Below, one piece after another: positions 49,231-59,119 of a stretch of 64,000 nucleotides of DNA; positions within the stretch are counted from its first letter, which is position 1, and every line of letters begins with the position of its first letter. Both the position numbers and the translations under genes were made by a program. The stretch covers positions 1-64,000 of the forward strand of contig CAYFQW010000006.1 in the NCBI GenBank assembly GCA_964345475.1, written 5' to 3'. The notes beneath the pieces are model-generated. The model was not told the origin of the DNA and ran no database searches. It saw only the letters and a program-made list of their open reading frames with translations. Source of the DNA: WRIS01 sp964345475. Its GTDB lineage: Bacteria; Actinomycetota; Coriobacteriia; Coriobacteriales; Eggerthellaceae.

Positions 49231-50027
49231 GTGAAGAAAAGAAAAGCACGCTTCCCGATTTGGGCACGCGAGGCGATGAAATCACAATATTTGCAGGCCC
49301 TTGCTCTATTGAGAATGAGCAGCAGTTTAATAAGGTTGCAGAGTGCATAGCGGATCTTGGTCTCAGCTGGATCCGTGGGGGAGCCTTCAAGCCCCGCACG
49401 ACGCCCCACTCCTTCCAGGGTTTGGGTGAAGAAGGCCTGCAGATTATGCAGAACGCTGGCAAGAAGTATGGTCTCAAGACATTAACGGAAGTCGTGGACT
49501 CTGCCCACTGTCCCATGGTTCACGCATATGTTGACGGTTTGCAGATCGGCACACGTAACATGGCCAATTTCTCACTCCTTAAAAATGTTGGCTTCACTAC
49601 AGGCGACTCACATAAGATGGTGCTTTTTAAGCGCGGTATGGCCGCCACTATCTCAGAGTGGCTTTCGGCCACCGAATATATTACGATGAGCGGGAACAAT
49701 AATGTGGTGATGTGCGAGAGGGGATTGCGGACCTTTGAGACGGCCACACGCTTCACCCTTGATATCTCTGCGGTGCCGGTCATCCACAAGCAAAGTCTCT
49801 TCCCAGTGTGTGTCGACGTTTCTCACCCTGCAGGCGCGCGTGATCTAGTGCCTTCCCTGGCTAAGGCTGCTGTTGCGGCAGGATGCGACTCTTTGATGAT
49901 AGAGGTGCATCCCGACCCGGCAAGCGCATTAAGCGATGGACCCCAACAGCTTACGCCTGAACAATTTGTAGAGCTCATAGCTCAACTGAGAGAGATTGCA
50001 GCAGTATTTGGAAAGAAGATTGTATAG
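49227..50027 (+). CDS. aroF: DAHP synthase (type I beta)
   Basis: A 266-residue 3-deoxy-D-arabino-heptulosonate 7-phosphate synthase, first step of the shikimate pathway. Family motifs are FAGPCSIEN, RGGAFKPRTTPHSFQGLG, QIGTRNMANFSLL, FKRGMAATISEW, CERGLRTFE and PVCVDVSHPAGAR with metal ligands Cys, His and Asp. It lacks a ferredoxin-like regulatory domain. The coupled chorismate mutase upstream is the likely regulator. Confidence 0.92.
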   Translation: MSEEKKSTLPDLGTRGDEITIFAGPCSIENEQQFNKVAECIADLGLSWIRGGAFKPRTTPHSFQGLGEEGLQIMQNAGKKYGLKTLTEVVDSAHCPMVHAYVDGLQIGTRNMANFSLLKNVGFTTGDSHKMVLFKRGMAATISEWLSATEYITMSGNNNVVMCERGLRTFETATRFTLDISAVPVIHKQSLFPVCVDVSHPAGARDLVPSLAKAAVAAGCDSLMIEVHPDPASALSDGPQQLTPEQFVELIAQLREIAAVFGKKIV

Positions 50028-50063
50028 GCTTGCCTGAGTAGAGGCATTAAAGGAACTATTTGT

Positions 50064-52403
50064 ATGCTCGATTATGCGGTTTTGAATGAGGCTCAACACG
50101 AAGCGGTCTTCTATACAGAAGGACCGCTTCTCGTTTTGGCGGGTGCTGGCAGCGGAAAAACGCGAGTACTTACCTATCGTATTGCCCATTTGGTGCAAGA
50201 TAAACACGTAGCACCCTGGGAGATTTTGGCCATCACCTTTACTAACAAGGCAGCCACAGAAATGCGTGAGCGCCTTGCACAGCTTATCGGCTCTGCGGCG
50301 CGTGGCATGTGGGTATCCACCTTCCACAGCATGTGTGTCCGTATCTTGCGCAGTGAAGCCGAGCTCCTCGGATTTACGTCTGGCTTCACTATCTATGACG
50401 ATGATGATTCGAAGCGTTTGGTAAAAGAAATTATGCTCGAGCTCGATATCAACACGAAGATATTTCCGATGCAAGCTATTCGCAATCGGATATCAACGGC
50501 AAAGAACGAACTGATCGTGCCAGGTGATTTCGAAAACCAGGCTAAAGACCCTGTTGGGAGAGTTGCTGCATCCGTCTATAAGCGCCTTCAGGAGCGTCTG
50601 AAGGCTGCAAACGCCTTTGATTTCGATGATTTGCTTGTGTACACCTATCTTTTATTCAAGCATCATCCTGATGTTTTAGAAGCCTACCAACAGCGCTTCC
50701 GTTATCTTCTCGTTGATGAATACCAGGATACAAACGGGGCGCAATATGCCATCGTCAACTTGTTGGCTCAGTCACATGAGAATATCATGGTGGTCGGCGA
50801 TGACGATCAGAGTATTTACTCGTGGCGAGGCGCCGATATTCGAAACATTCTCGAGTTTGAGACCGACTATCCCGATGCGAAAGTAGTCAAGCTGGAGGAG
50901 AACTACCGTTCATGCGGCAATATCCTTGCGGCTGCCAATGCACTTATTGCCAACAACAAACAGCGCAAAGCAAAGAAGCTCTTCACCTCACAAGAAGACG
51001 GTGCCAAGCTTTCGGTCTATGTGGCCAACGACGAGCGTGACGAAGGGCGTTGGATTGCGGGCGAGGTAGAGAAGAGGCATCGGGAAGGCTTGTCCTATAG
51101 CCAAATGGCCGTATTCTATCGTACCAATGCTCAGAGTCGCGTGCTCGAAGATATGCTTCTGCGTGCTGGGGTACCGTATCGTATTGTAGGGGGCACCCGC
51201 TTTTTCGACCGCGCAGAAATTCGTGACGTGATGGCCTATTTGACCCTCATAGTGAACCCAGCAGACGATATCGCCGCTAAGCGTGTTATAAATGTGCCGC
51301 GGCGCGGTATTGGAAAAACCACTGTCGAGTATATTGAGGCCAAAGCCCTCGAGAGCAAAAGCAGTTTTATGGAAGCGGCAGAGTTGGCTATTGCCGAGGA
51401 CGACATACGGCTTGCCACTCGAAAATCGTTGGCCGAATTCGTCCAGCTCATTAAAGACGCTACGAGCTACTCGGGTGAATTGAGACGTGTGGTTGAGACG
51501 ATAGTAGACGAGAGCGGACTTGTTGAAGCCTTAGAGGCCGAAGCAAGCGACGAAGCACGTGGACGCATAGAGAACATTAAAGAGTTTTTGACCGTTGTCG
51601 ACGAGTATTCTCAATCCCACGATGACGATGAGGCCGAGTATGCCGCCCCCACAGTAGGCGAGCCAATAGTTGATGAGGAAGGCAAAGCACCTGTGCGCGT
51701 GCTTTCCGGCAATTCCCTGCTTGATTTTACCGAGTGGGTCCGCTTACGTACCGATCTTGATACGATGAGCGAGGGCGGGCAGGCACTCACTCTTATGACC
51801 ATTCATTCGTCTAAGGGCCTCGAGTTCGATTGCGTATTCGTGGCCGGCATGGAAGAAGGCTTGTTCCCTCACATGAATTCCGTGGGAGATGCACAAGGCT
51901 CCGAAGAAGAACGACGGCTTGCCTATGTTGCTATTACCCGTGCGCGGAAGCATCTTTTCTTCACCTGCGCTTCCACACGGCAGATTTTCGGACAGACCTC
52001 TGCAAACCCTATGTCTCGCTTCATTAACGAAATTCCCCAAGAACTGCGAACGACCATCGGTCTCGGTTCGGCCGGGTATGCGGGGACAGGATGGGAAAAA
52101 CGAGGAAGCCGCAAGGGCATTTCAGGTTCAGGCTCAGAGGCAGGCGGAGGAAGGGTCTTTGGTCGCTCGCGTGAAGCAGGGTCGCAAGGCCGCGGTTCTT
52201 CTGAGTATGTTAACCCCGATGCGGGGAAAAAAGCTGCTGCATCTATGAATTTTGCTGCAGGCGATGCGGTTGATCATAAAATATTTGGGCGGGGGAAGGT
52301 ACTCAAAGTGGATGGGGATACCCTCCATATCCGCTTTAATGCGAATGGGCAAACAAAAAAACTTCTCAAAGATTATGCCCCTATAGTTAAGATAAACCTA
52401 TGA
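50064..52403 (+). CDS. pcrA: UvrD/PcrA superfamily 1 helicase
   Basis: A 779-residue 3'-5' DNA helicase for repair and replication restart. Motifs: LAGAGSGKTRVLTYR (I), TFTNKAATEMRERL (Ia), VDEYQDTN (II), GDDDQSIYSWRGAD (III), RTNAQSR (IV), TIHSSKGLEFDCVF (V) and AYVAITRARKHLFF (VI). The C-terminal VDHKIFGRGKVLKVDGDTLH is the Tudor-like RNA-polymerase-binding region of PcrA. Length is usual for the family. Its stop overlaps a weak upstream start of the pyrophosphatase gene. Confidence 0.95.
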   Translation: MLDYAVLNEAQHEAVFYTEGPLLVLAGAGSGKTRVLTYRIAHLVQDKHVAPWEILAITFTNKAATEMRERLAQLIGSAARGMWVSTFHSMCVRILRSEAELLGFTSGFTIYDDDDSKRLVKEIMLELDINTKIFPMQAIRNRISTAKNELIVPGDFENQAKDPVGRVAASVYKRLQERLKAANAFDFDDLLVYTYLLFKHHPDVLEAYQQRFRYLLVDEYQDTNGAQYAIVNLLAQSHENIMVVGDDDQSIYSWRGADIRNILEFETDYPDAKVVKLEENYRSCGNILAAANALIANNKQRKAKKLFTSQEDGAKLSVYVANDERDEGRWIAGEVEKRHREGLSYSQMAVFYRTNAQSRVLEDMLLRAGVPYRIVGGTRFFDRAEIRDVMAYLTLIVNPADDIAAKRVINVPRRGIGKTTVEYIEAKALESKSSFMEAAELAIAEDDIRLATRKSLAEFVQLIKDATSYSGELRRVVETIVDESGLVEALEAEASDEARGRIENIKEFLTVVDEYSQSHDDDEAEYAAPTVGEPIVDEEGKAPVRVLSGNSLLDFTEWVRLRTDLDTMSEGGQALTLMTIHSSKGLEFDCVFVAGMEEGLFPHMNSVGDAQGSEEERRLAYVAITRARKHLFFTCASTRQIFGQTSANPMSRFINEIPQELRTTIGLGSAGYAGTGWEKRGSRKGISGSGSEAGGGRVFGRSREAGSQGRGSSEYVNPDAGKKAAASMNFAAGDAVDHKIFGRGKVLKVDGDTLHIRFNANGQTKKLLKDYAPIVKINL

Positions 52404-52420
52404 GATTAAGGAGTGCTTCC

Positions 52421-53794
52421 ATGTCATCGCCAGTCTTGGTGATAGGTCATCAAAATCCAGATAATGATTCTATATGCGCGGCCATCGGCTACGCCTATTT
52501 ACGAAACGAACTCGAAAAACGGGCTGCACTGCAAGATCCAGAATACCAAGTAAAGCAATATGTGCCAGTTCGTTTGGGGGCCATGCCCCCTGAAAGCACC
52601 TGGGTATGTGAGACGTATGGGTTTGAGCCTCCTCGTGCAGTGAGTCATGTATACGCCCGTGTCATGGACGTTATGACGCCCGATCCGTTTTCTATATCAA
52701 GTCATGAGACACTGCTTGAAGCAGGGAAAATGCTTCGCCAAAAAAATGTACGAGCACTTGTCGTTGTGGACGATGAGGGAAAATACTATGGCCTCATTAC
52801 CACCCGCATGATTGCTGAGCGCTATATCTCGGCAACGGATGCCGTGGGCGAGGGGGGCTCGGATAACATGGCGGTTGCAGCCGACCTCATTACGTCTCTT
52901 GGGCAGGAAGTGGAAGAACTTACCGAAAGAAACGTGCTCGTCCTCGATAAAGAGGCCCTTTTGAATGAGGCCATCGAAGACTTGATGGCAACGTCTTTGC
53001 GAGAGGCGGTAGTCTTGGATGATGAGGACTATTGCGTTGGCATCGTGACTCGCTCAGATATTGCGACCAAGCCCAAGCGCAAGGTGGTACTCGTAGACCA
53101 CAATGAAACTCGTCAGGCAGTTAAGGGCATCGAAGAGGCCGATGTGCTTGCAATAATAGATCACCATCGCATCGGTGATGTTGCAACGGCGCGTCCTATT
53201 GAGTTTATCAACTTGCCCCTCGGCTCGACAGCGACGATAGTCTCACTCGAGTTTGCGCGTCATGAAGTGGAGATCCCCTCCGAGCTCGCTGCTGTCTTGC
53301 TTTCTGCAATTCTCAGCGATACGGTCTTGATGAAATCACCTACTACCACCAATATTGATCGCGAGCAGGCAGAGCTGCTCGGACGTCTGGCGGGCCTGGA
53401 GCCCATAGAGTTCGGTATGCAAGTCTTTACGTGTCGAGGTGCCGCGGAGGACGTTCCGCTTGAAACCCTCGTGGCTGCCGATGCGAAAGAGTTTCAGATA
53501 GGCGATAAGGTGGCCCTCATTTCTCAACACGAGACGATAGATCTGGCCTCGGTTTTGAAACGCGAAAAAGAGATTCGTGCCTATATGCGTACCTTGAGAG
53601 AAAAACACGGGTACGAGTTCGTCTTGCTTATGGCCACAGATATTGTGGCAGAGGGAAGCCAGTTCTTCTGTGAAGGTAATCGCCGAGTGGTCAACAGGGT
53701 GTTCAACATTGACTGCAAGGGCGAGGGCGGTACCTGGATGCCCGGCATTTTGAGTCGGAAAAAACAAGTTGCCGCTAAAATTATCGGAGCTTGA
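52421..53794 (+). CDS. ppaC: CBS-domain manganese inorganic pyrophosphatase
   Basis: A 457-residue family II pyrophosphatase. The DHH phosphoesterase starts with IGHQNPDNDSICAAI; VDHNE and IIDHHRIGD carry the Asp-His-His centre; the DHHA2 C-terminus has the substrate clamp. A CBS pair is inserted at about 65-240 (MTPDPFSISSHETLLEAG; ATSLREAVVLDDEDYCVG), which in characterised enzymes binds adenine nucleotides and regulates activity. ATG 52421 has an AAGGAG ribosome site; the ATG at 52400 is rejected. Confidence 0.9.
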   Translation: MSSPVLVIGHQNPDNDSICAAIGYAYLRNELEKRAALQDPEYQVKQYVPVRLGAMPPESTWVCETYGFEPPRAVSHVYARVMDVMTPDPFSISSHETLLEAGKMLRQKNVRALVVVDDEGKYYGLITTRMIAERYISATDAVGEGGSDNMAVAADLITSLGQEVEELTERNVLVLDKEALLNEAIEDLMATSLREAVVLDDEDYCVGIVTRSDIATKPKRKVVLVDHNETRQAVKGIEEADVLAIIDHHRIGDVATARPIEFINLPLGSTATIVSLEFARHEVEIPSELAAVLLSAILSDTVLMKSPTTTNIDREQAELLGRLAGLEPIEFGMQVFTCRGAAEDVPLETLVAADAKEFQIGDKVALISQHETIDLASVLKREKEIRAYMRTLREKHGYEFVLLMATDIVAEGSQFFCEGNRRVVNRVFNIDCKGEGGTWMPGILSRKKQVAAKIIGA

Positions 53795-53962
53795 TAGCCT
53801 TCATCAAATCCTGCATTTCACAAGCTGGCGTTCGTGAAATGTGTAAAGGATTTGTAGATAATTTCCAAAAAAACAACCTTCAGCGATATAAGTTCGAAAA
53901 AATAAGATTTCACCTGGTATTCTGTGAAGAGCTTCATATAGATACACCCGGCTGCGTTATGT

Positions 53963-53991
53963 TTGACAAGCCAGCTCATGGGTGGTAATGT
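53963..53991 (+). promoter_or_regulatory. Promoter candidate for the rpsL operon
   Basis: A consensus -35 TTGACA at 53963-53968 is followed by weak -10 candidates (GGTAAT 53984-53989 or TAATGT 53986-53991). It lies about 90 bases before rpsL. The rest of the 285-base gap after the pyrophosphatase gene holds no gene. Confidence 0.5.
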
Positions 53992-54079
53992 TTGCCGTCG
54001 CACTTTAAAGCAAAATGCAGTGTGTCTGTGTGCATCCCAGCTGAATGCACGTATAGGTTATAAAAAAGGAGTTGAAGAT

Positions 54080-54454
54080 TTGCCTACTATTAATCAATTG
54101 GTTCACAAGGGCCGCCAGAAGCAGGTAGAGAAGAAAAAAGCCCCTGCTCTCAAAGGAAACCCACAAAAACGTGGAGTTTGCACCCGTGTATATACCACGA
54201 CCCCGAAAAAGCCGAACTCGGCTCTTCGTAAGGTATGTCGTGTCCGTCTTGTTAACGGCATGGAGGTCACCGCATACATTCCTGGTATCGGGCACAACCT
54301 CCAAGAGCACTCCATGGTGCTTATCCGTGGTGGCCGTGTAAGGGATCTTCCTGGTGTTCGTTATAAAGTTATTCGTGCAGCGCTCGATTGCGCCGCAGTT
54401 GACAGCCGTATGCAGGCTCGTAGCCGCTACGGGGCTAAAAAGCCAAAGAATTAA
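54080..54454 (+). CDS. rpsL: 30S ribosomal protein S12
   Basis: A 124-residue S12 at the decoding centre. The start is TTG at 54080 with AAAGGAG upstream, aligning with the usual MPTINQLV N-terminus. TTPKKPNSALRKV keeps Lys43. The second streptomycin-determining loop reads GGRVRDLPGVRY, i.e. Arg88 where most bacteria have Lys88. In Mycobacterium tuberculosis K88R is a streptomycin-resistance change, so natural resistance is possible. It opens the rpsL-rpsG-fusA group. Confidence 0.95.
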   Translation: MPTINQLVHKGRQKQVEKKKAPALKGNPQKRGVCTRVYTTTPKKPNSALRKVCRVRLVNGMEVTAYIPGIGHNLQEHSMVLIRGGRVRDLPGVRYKVIRAALDCAAVDSRMQARSRYGAKKPKN

Positions 54455-54556
54455 TTTGAAGTAAGTCGTGCGGGCTTCCAAGAAGGTAGCCTAATGGGTC
54501 TATTGCCGAATGACGGCACTGAGGCCTCGAAGCATGCATAAGATAAAGGAGAACAG

Positions 54557-55027
54557 ATGTCACGTCGTGCAGCAGCTGCTCGCCGCGAGGTACAAGCGGA
54601 CGCAGTGTATAACAATCGTTTGGTCACTCAGCTGATCAACAAGGTCCTTCTCGATGGAAAAAAATCCGTTGCTGAAGGTATCGTATATGGCGCATTTGCG
54701 ATGGTTGAAGAGAAAACAAAAAGCGATCCGCTGAGTGTTTTCAAGAAGGCCATGGATAATATTCGCCCAACTCTTGAAGTTAAACCGAAGCGCGTGGGTG
54801 GAGCAACATATCAGGTTCCTATGGAAGTTAATTCACGTCGTTCCACTACCTTGGCTATTCGTTGGATCGTTGATTTTTCGCGTAAGCGCAAGGAAAAGAC
54901 AATGGTTGAGCGTCTAGCAAATGAAATTATGGATGCCGCAGAAAACACCGGGGCATCGGTCAAAAAACGCGAAGACTTATACAAGATGGCCGAATCGAAC
55001 CGTGCTTTTTCGCACTACCGTTTCTAA
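54557..55027 (+). CDS. rpsG: 30S ribosomal protein S7
   Basis: A 156-residue S7 (MSRRAAAARREVQADAVY; KVLLDGKKSVAEGIVYGA; C-terminal KMAESNRAFSHYRF). It nucleates assembly of the 30S head and lines the E site. It has an AAGGAG ribosome site, lies 102 bases after rpsL and 15 before fusA. Confidence 0.97.
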   Translation: MSRRAAAARREVQADAVYNNRLVTQLINKVLLDGKKSVAEGIVYGAFAMVEEKTKSDPLSVFKKAMDNIRPTLEVKPKRVGGATYQVPMEVNSRRSTTLAIRWIVDFSRKRKEKTMVERLANEIMDAAENTGASVKKREDLYKMAESNRAFSHYRF

Positions 55028-55042
55028 GAGGGGTACGGAAAT

Positions 55043-57145
55043 ATGTCACGAACACCTCTTTCAAAAACCCGAAACATCGGTATTATGGCGCATATCGATG
55101 CAGGGAAAACTACAACTACCGAGCGCATACTCTTCTATACGGGTAAGACCCATAAAATAGGTGAAGTGCACGAAGGTGCCGCCACGATGGACTGGATGGC
55201 CCAAGAGCAAGAACGCGGTGTAACCATCACGTCTGCTGCAACCACCACCTTTTGGAAAATGGCCGGTGAAGAGTATCGCATTCAGATAATCGACACTCCT
55301 GGCCACGTTGATTTTACCGTTGAAGTAGAACGCTCTTTACGCGTCCTCGACGGCGCAGTCGCTGTATTTGATGCCGTCGCTGGTGTACAGCCCCAATCCG
55401 AGACAGTATGGCGCCAGGCGCACCACTACGGTGTTCCCCGTATCGCCTACATAAACAAATACGATCGCGTAGGTGCCGATTTCTTCAACGCAATTGACAC
55501 TATGAAAGAACGGCTTGACGCACCGGCTGTGCCCGCCCAAATTCCAATGGGTGCTGAAGAAAATTTCTGGGGTATTGTTGACCTTGTCACTATGGAGGCC
55601 TGGGATTTCAAGGCTGACGACAAAGGCATGACCTATCCTGAAAAAATGGATGAGATTCCTGAAGAGTTCTTAGAAGATGCTGAGTTATACCATCAGGAAT
55701 TGCTTGAAGTAGCAGCTGACTGCGACGACGACCTCATGGAAAAAATCCTTATGGAAGAAGAAGTGAGCGTCGAAGAGCTTAAAGCAGCCCTGCGTAAAGG
55801 TACACTCGAAAACAAGATAAACCTCGTCTTCGTCGGCTCTTCTTACAAAAACAAAGGTATCCAAGAACTCCTCGATGCTGTTGTTGAGTATCTGCCGAGC
55901 CCCTTGGATGTTCCTGCAATCAAGGGAATTGAACCTGATACCGAAGAAGAGATTGAAAGACCTTCAGACTCGAAGGCTCCTTTTGCCGCTCTTGCATTTA
56001 AGATTATGACCGACCCCTTCGTTGGTAAGCTTACCTACTTCCGCGTATACTCGGGACAGTTGGAAGCTGGCTCTTATGTCATCAACGCGACAAAGGGCAA
56101 GAAAGAGCGCATCGGCCGCCTCTTGGAGATGCATTCGAACAACCGAGTCGACATCGAGAGTTGCTCTGCCGGCGATATCTGTGCAGCTGTTGGCCTGAAA
56201 GAAACTGCGACAGGCGACACGCTTTGCGATGAGAAGAATCCCATTATCCTGGAATCGATGGAGTTCCCTGACCCGGTAATCGATATTGCTATTGAACCCA
56301 AGACCAAGGTTGAGCAAGATAAACTCGGTGTTGCGCTTCAGAAACTCGCAGAGGAGGATCCTACCTTTAAGGTTTCTACAAACAAAGAGACGGGCCAAAC
56401 CATTATTGCTGGGATGGGAGAGCTGCACCTCGAGATTATTGTCGACCGTCTGCTGCGCGAGTTTAAAATTGAAGCAAACGTTGGCAAGCCGCAAGTTGCG
56501 TATCGAGAGACAGCAACCACTCCAGTGGAGCATGTAGAAGGCAAATTCATACGCCAGTCTGGCGGTCGTGGCCAATATGGTCATGCGGTCATCAACCTCA
56601 TACCTCAAGAGCAAGGTGCCGGCTACGAATTTGTTAATAAAATCGTCGGAGGTGTTATTCCCAAAGAATACATCAATCCTGTCGATAAAGGTATCCAGGA
56701 AGCTCTTAACTCTGGTGTTTTGGCAGGTTATCCTGTTGTTGATATTAAAGTCGAGCTTATTGACGGCTCATATCACGATGTTGACTCTTCGGAGTCCGCG
56801 TTCAAGATTGCCGGCTCGATGGCAGTTAAAGAGGCGCTCAAACGCTCCCATCCAAGCATTCTCGAACCAATGATGCTTGTTGAGGTGGAGACGCCTGAGG
56901 AGTACATGGGCGATGTTATGGGCAACTTAAGCGGACGTCGTGGTCAAATACAGGGTATGGGCGACCGTGCTAACGCTAAAACCGTCAAAGCAAAAGTACC
57001 ATTGAGTGAAATGTTTGGATATGCAACCGATCTTCGAAGTGGGACGCAGGGACGTGCTGTGTATAGCATGCAATTTGATTCCTACGAAGCAGTTCCGAAG
57101 AGTGTTGCAGAAGAGATTATCGGCAAGGCTGGCGGCAACGCGTAA
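55043..57145 (+). CDS. fusA: Translation elongation factor G
   Basis: A 700-residue translocase GTPase. G1 is AHIDAGKTTTTE, G2 RGVTITSA, G3 DTPGHVDFT, G4 NKYD (NK-x-D). Domains II-V continue with RQSGGRGQYGHAV and the LSGRRGQIQGMG loop of domain V. Length is standard. No tuf gene follows; rpsJ comes next after 48 bases. Confidence 0.98.
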   Translation: MSRTPLSKTRNIGIMAHIDAGKTTTTERILFYTGKTHKIGEVHEGAATMDWMAQEQERGVTITSAATTTFWKMAGEEYRIQIIDTPGHVDFTVEVERSLRVLDGAVAVFDAVAGVQPQSETVWRQAHHYGVPRIAYINKYDRVGADFFNAIDTMKERLDAPAVPAQIPMGAEENFWGIVDLVTMEAWDFKADDKGMTYPEKMDEIPEEFLEDAELYHQELLEVAADCDDDLMEKILMEEEVSVEELKAALRKGTLENKINLVFVGSSYKNKGIQELLDAVVEYLPSPLDVPAIKGIEPDTEEEIERPSDSKAPFAALAFKIMTDPFVGKLTYFRVYSGQLEAGSYVINATKGKKERIGRLLEMHSNNRVDIESCSAGDICAAVGLKETATGDTLCDEKNPIILESMEFPDPVIDIAIEPKTKVEQDKLGVALQKLAEEDPTFKVSTNKETGQTIIAGMGELHLEIIVDRLLREFKIEANVGKPQVAYRETATTPVEHVEGKFIRQSGGRGQYGHAVINLIPQEQGAGYEFVNKIVGGVIPKEYINPVDKGIQEALNSGVLAGYPVVDIKVELIDGSYHDVDSSESAFKIAGSMAVKEALKRSHPSILEPMMLVEVETPEEYMGDVMGNLSGRRGQIQGMGDRANAKTVKAKVPLSEMFGYATDLRSGTQGRAVYSMQFDSYEAVPKSVAEEIIGKAGGNA

Positions 57146-57193
57146 GATCCTCAGGATCACGCAAAGCGCTTATGCATAATGGAGGTAGAACAA

Positions 57194-57502
57194 GTGGCTA
57201 ATCAGAAGATTCGCATCCGCTTAAAAGGGTATGACCATGAAATTGTGGACCAATCCACGAAGCTCATCGTCGATACCGCGCAAAAAACGGGTGCAAAAGT
57301 ATCCGGTCCGATCCCGTTGCCAACGGAGCGTAATATGTATTGCGTCATCCGCTCTCCTCATGTGAACAAAGATTCGCGTGAGCAGTTTGAGATGCGCACC
57401 CATAAACGCTTGATCGACATCCTTGAGCCAACCCCTAACACGGTTGATTCTCTAATGCGTCTCGATCTCCCCGCTGGCGTCGATATAGAAATAAAGCTGT
57501 AA
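57194..57502 (+). CDS. rpsJ: 30S ribosomal protein S10
   Basis: A 102-residue S10, also the transcription antitermination factor NusE. GTG 57194 is chosen because GGAGGT lies eight bases upstream and the protein then starts ANQKIRIRLKGYDHE as usual; the ATG at 57179 overlaps that ribosome site. It heads the S10-type gene group. Confidence 0.96.
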   Translation: MANQKIRIRLKGYDHEIVDQSTKLIVDTAQKTGAKVSGPIPLPTERNMYCVIRSPHVNKDSREQFEMRTHKRLIDILEPTPNTVDSLMRLDLPAGVDIEIKL

Positions 57503-57515
57503 GGGGGGTTTGGCT

Positions 57516-58139
57516 ATGATTACTACCATATACGGTAAAAAAATTGGTATGACGCAGATTTTTATGGAAGATGATCGCGTTATCCCAGTAACAGTTATTC
57601 AGGCAAATCCAAATAAGGTATGCCAGGTAAAAACAAATGAAACCGATGGTTATGAAGCCGTTCAATTGGGTTTCGGTGAGATTAAGGCCGACAAGGTTAA
57701 CAAGCCTATGGCTGGACACTTCAAAAAACTTGGACTTGAGCCAAGCCGTCATTTACGTGAGGTCCGTGTTGATTCGGCTTCGGAATATGCAGTAGGCGAC
57801 GAGGTAAGTGTTGCCAACTTGGCAGAGGCTAAAAAAATTGATGTTACAGGCACTTCGAAAGGAAAGGGTTTCGCGGGCGTTATGAAGCGCTATGGCTTCA
57901 GAGGTGGACCTTCTGGGCATGGCTCTCATTTCCATCGTACGCCAGGTTCAGTCGGACAGTGCGCAACTCCCTCCCGTGTTTTCAAGGGGCTTCGCCTTCC
58001 AGGTCATATGGGCTGCGATACGGTTACCGTACGAAATCTAGAAGTGGTAAGAATTGATGAGAGTCAGAATCTCATTTTGGTGAAGGGTGCAATTCCTGGC
58101 GGCAAGAACGCCGTGGTCCGTATCCGGTTGGCACGATAA
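57516..58139 (+). CDS. rplC: 50S ribosomal protein L3
   Basis: A 207-residue L3 (GKKIGMTQIFMEDDRVIPVT; GFAGVMKRYGFRGGPSGHGS; HRTPGSVGQCATPSRVFKG). ATG 57516 follows an AAGGGGGG ribosome site; the TTG at 57510 is less likely. It binds near the peptidyl-transferase centre and early in 50S assembly. Confidence 0.96.
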   Translation: MITTIYGKKIGMTQIFMEDDRVIPVTVIQANPNKVCQVKTNETDGYEAVQLGFGEIKADKVNKPMAGHFKKLGLEPSRHLREVRVDSASEYAVGDEVSVANLAEAKKIDVTGTSKGKGFAGVMKRYGFRGGPSGHGSHFHRTPGSVGQCATPSRVFKGLRLPGHMGCDTVTVRNLEVVRIDESQNLILVKGAIPGGKNAVVRIRLAR

Positions 58140-58159
58140 TCCGAGGAGTTTTAGATATC

Positions 58160-58783
58160 ATGGCTAGTATTGAAATAAAAGACACGAGCGGCAAGAAGGT
58201 AAAAAATACCGACCTTTCCGCATCTGTGTTCGGCATCACGCCTAACGTGCATGCCATGCACGAAGTAGTTCGTGCGCAACGCGCTTCTTGGAGAAGCGGT
58301 TCTCATGACACCTTGACCCGCGGTCGGGTACGAGGCGGCGGAAAAAAGCCTTGGAGACAGAAGGGCACGGGGCGTGCTCGCCAAGGGTCCATCCGCTCTC
58401 CTCAATGGATCGGTGGCGGTGTTGTCTTCGGACCGCATCCACGTTCTTATGAGTTCAAGGTTCCAAACAAGGTTGTAAAGCTGGCAATGCGCTCGGCTCT
58501 TTCAGCTAAGCTAGCTGACGAAGAGCTTATTGTGGTTGATGAATTTGGCTTCGAGAAGCCTTCTACCAAGCAGGCAGCAGCTGCCTTGAAAGCCCTCTCT
58601 TGCGACCAGCGCACTACGGTGGTAATTGCTGATGACGACGTAAACGCCTATCTGTCTTTACGTAACTTGAAGAAGGTAAACGTTATACCTGTTTCTGAAG
58701 CCAACACCTATGAGCTTATCGATAACAAGAAGCTCATTTTTACCAGCGCAGCGCTTGAGCGCTTAGAGGAGGTGCTTGCATAA
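58160..58783 (+). CDS. rplD: 50S ribosomal protein L4
   Basis: A 207-residue L4 (SVFGITPNVHAMHEVVRAQRA-like N-terminus; extended loop with GGGKKPWRQKGTGRARQGS; C-terminal Rossmann-like part). It lines the exit tunnel. The stop overlaps the rplW start by one base (TAATG). Confidence 0.96.
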   Translation: MASIEIKDTSGKKVKNTDLSASVFGITPNVHAMHEVVRAQRASWRSGSHDTLTRGRVRGGGKKPWRQKGTGRARQGSIRSPQWIGGGVVFGPHPRSYEFKVPNKVVKLAMRSALSAKLADEELIVVDEFGFEKPSTKQAAAALKALSCDQRTTVVIADDDVNAYLSLRNLKKVNVIPVSEANTYELIDNKKLIFTSAALERLEEVLA

Positions 58784-59064
58784 TGAAAGATCCACGCGAA
58801 GTTATTATTCGCCCTGTCATCTCTGAGCATAGCTACGATATGATGGCCGAGAATTGCTATACCTTCGAGGTTGCAAAAGATTCGAATAAAGTTGAAATCG
58901 CTAAAGCTGTCGAGGCTATTTTCGACGTAAAGGTTGTTAAGGTCAATATTTTGAATGTCAAACCTAAGGTAAAACGTGTGCGGTATGTTGCAGGAAAGAC
59001 GAGATCCTGGAAGAAAGCGATGGTTACTCTTAAAGAGGGTGACACCATCGAAATGTTTTCTTAA
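58783..59064 (+). CDS. rplW: 50S ribosomal protein L23
   Basis: A 93-residue L23 (PREVIIRPVISEHSYDMM; loop with KPKVKRVRYVAGKTRSWKKA). It forms the docking site for trigger factor at the tunnel exit, and a trigger-factor gene lies 163 bases downstream. A terminator follows instead of rplB, which is unusual for the S10 operon. Confidence 0.95.
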   Translation: MKDPREVIIRPVISEHSYDMMAENCYTFEVAKDSNKVEIAKAVEAIFDVKVVKVNILNVKPKVKRVRYVAGKTRSWKKAMVTLKEGDTIEMFS

Positions 59065-59090
59065 AGTTTGAAACGTTTTGATGCACAAGG

Positions 59091-59119
59091 AGGCGCCTGT
59101 ATGGGTGCCTCTTTTTTTT
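59091..59119 (+). terminator. Rho-independent terminator after rplW
   Basis: GAGGCGCC (59091-59098) pairs with GGTGCCTC (59104-59111, one G-T pair), followed by an eight-base T-run. It is a strong classical terminator ending the ribosomal operon after rplW. Confidence 0.85.
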
